DNA from: an uncultured Bacilli bacterium
Lineage (GTDB): Bacteria; Bacillota_I; Bacilli_A; ML615J-28; CAG-313
DNA length: 14,691 bases
Reading direction: 5' to 3'
Assembly: GCA_947627685.1 (NCBI GenBank)
Contig: CANQWZ010000025.1
Coordinates: 1-14,691 of the forward strand
The notes under the pieces were generated by a model that saw only the letters and a program-made list of their open reading frames with translations, did no database searches and was not told the origin of the DNA. The position numbers and the translations under genes are program-made. Shown here piece after piece: positions 14,654 through 14,691 of this stretch. Position 1 is the first letter of the stretch. Each line of letters begins with the position of its first letter.

Positions 14654-14691
14654 ATGACTATGATAAGAAAAGATTTATTCGTAAAAAATAC
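14654..14691 (+). CDS. Start of a further gene, cut by the window edge
   Basis: An ATG four bases after the reductase stop opens a frame that begins MTMIRKDLFVKN and runs off the window. The basic start could be the beginning of a signal peptide, but twelve residues are too few to identify it. An alternative start is the ATG at 14660. Close spacing suggests co-transcription with the reductase. Confidence 0.45.
   Translation, partial: MTMIRKDLFVKN

Overview
The window is an AT-rich stretch (about 30% GC by eye) with Shine-Dalgarno sites of the AGGAGG/GGTGA type, one-base TAATG gene overlaps and a dcw (division and cell wall) gene order. This points to a walled, low-GC Bacillota, Bacilli/Erysipelotrichia-like; the exact lineage cannot be read from the sequence. 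The last ~1.2 kb (from about 13440) has clearly higher GC and different codon use. It reads like a Bacteroidota gene, so the contig is either chimeric there or carries a foreign insert.

Layout. The minus strand, read right to left, carries rsmH (13433-12501), mscL (11499-11011), a class B penicillin-binding protein gene (from 10927), murE, mraY and a murD cut by the window edge. A plus-strand aldose-1-epimerase-like gene (11603-12481) lies between mscL and rsmH. It shares a divergent promoter region with mscL and a bidirectional terminator with rsmH.

The main observation is that the PBP gene is split. Its 5' part ends at 9446 just after the catalytic K-T-G motif, and the rest (T-A-Q... through a C-terminal PASTA-like domain) resumes at 3833. 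Joining the flanks at a shared AGG restores the canonical KTGTAQ active-site sequence in frame. Between them is an element of about 5.6 kb with all genes on the minus strand: a 56-aa protein, two overlapping large serine recombinases, an AAA+/DUF4143 ATPase with its own promoter and 32-bp operator-like repeats, a frameshifted DUF6088/AbiEi-like gene, and a terminator. The recombinases are the obvious candidates for inserting the element and possibly excising it precisely.

How it works together. Excision would rebuild a transpeptidase gene of about 628 codons immediately upstream of murE, the position of spoVD in Bacillus. While the element is present, the PBP is broken and its terminator threatens expression of murE-mraY-murD. 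This is either a recent insertion seen in part of a population or a reversible switch resembling the skin/SP-beta intervening elements of sporulating bacteria. The second reading is inference.
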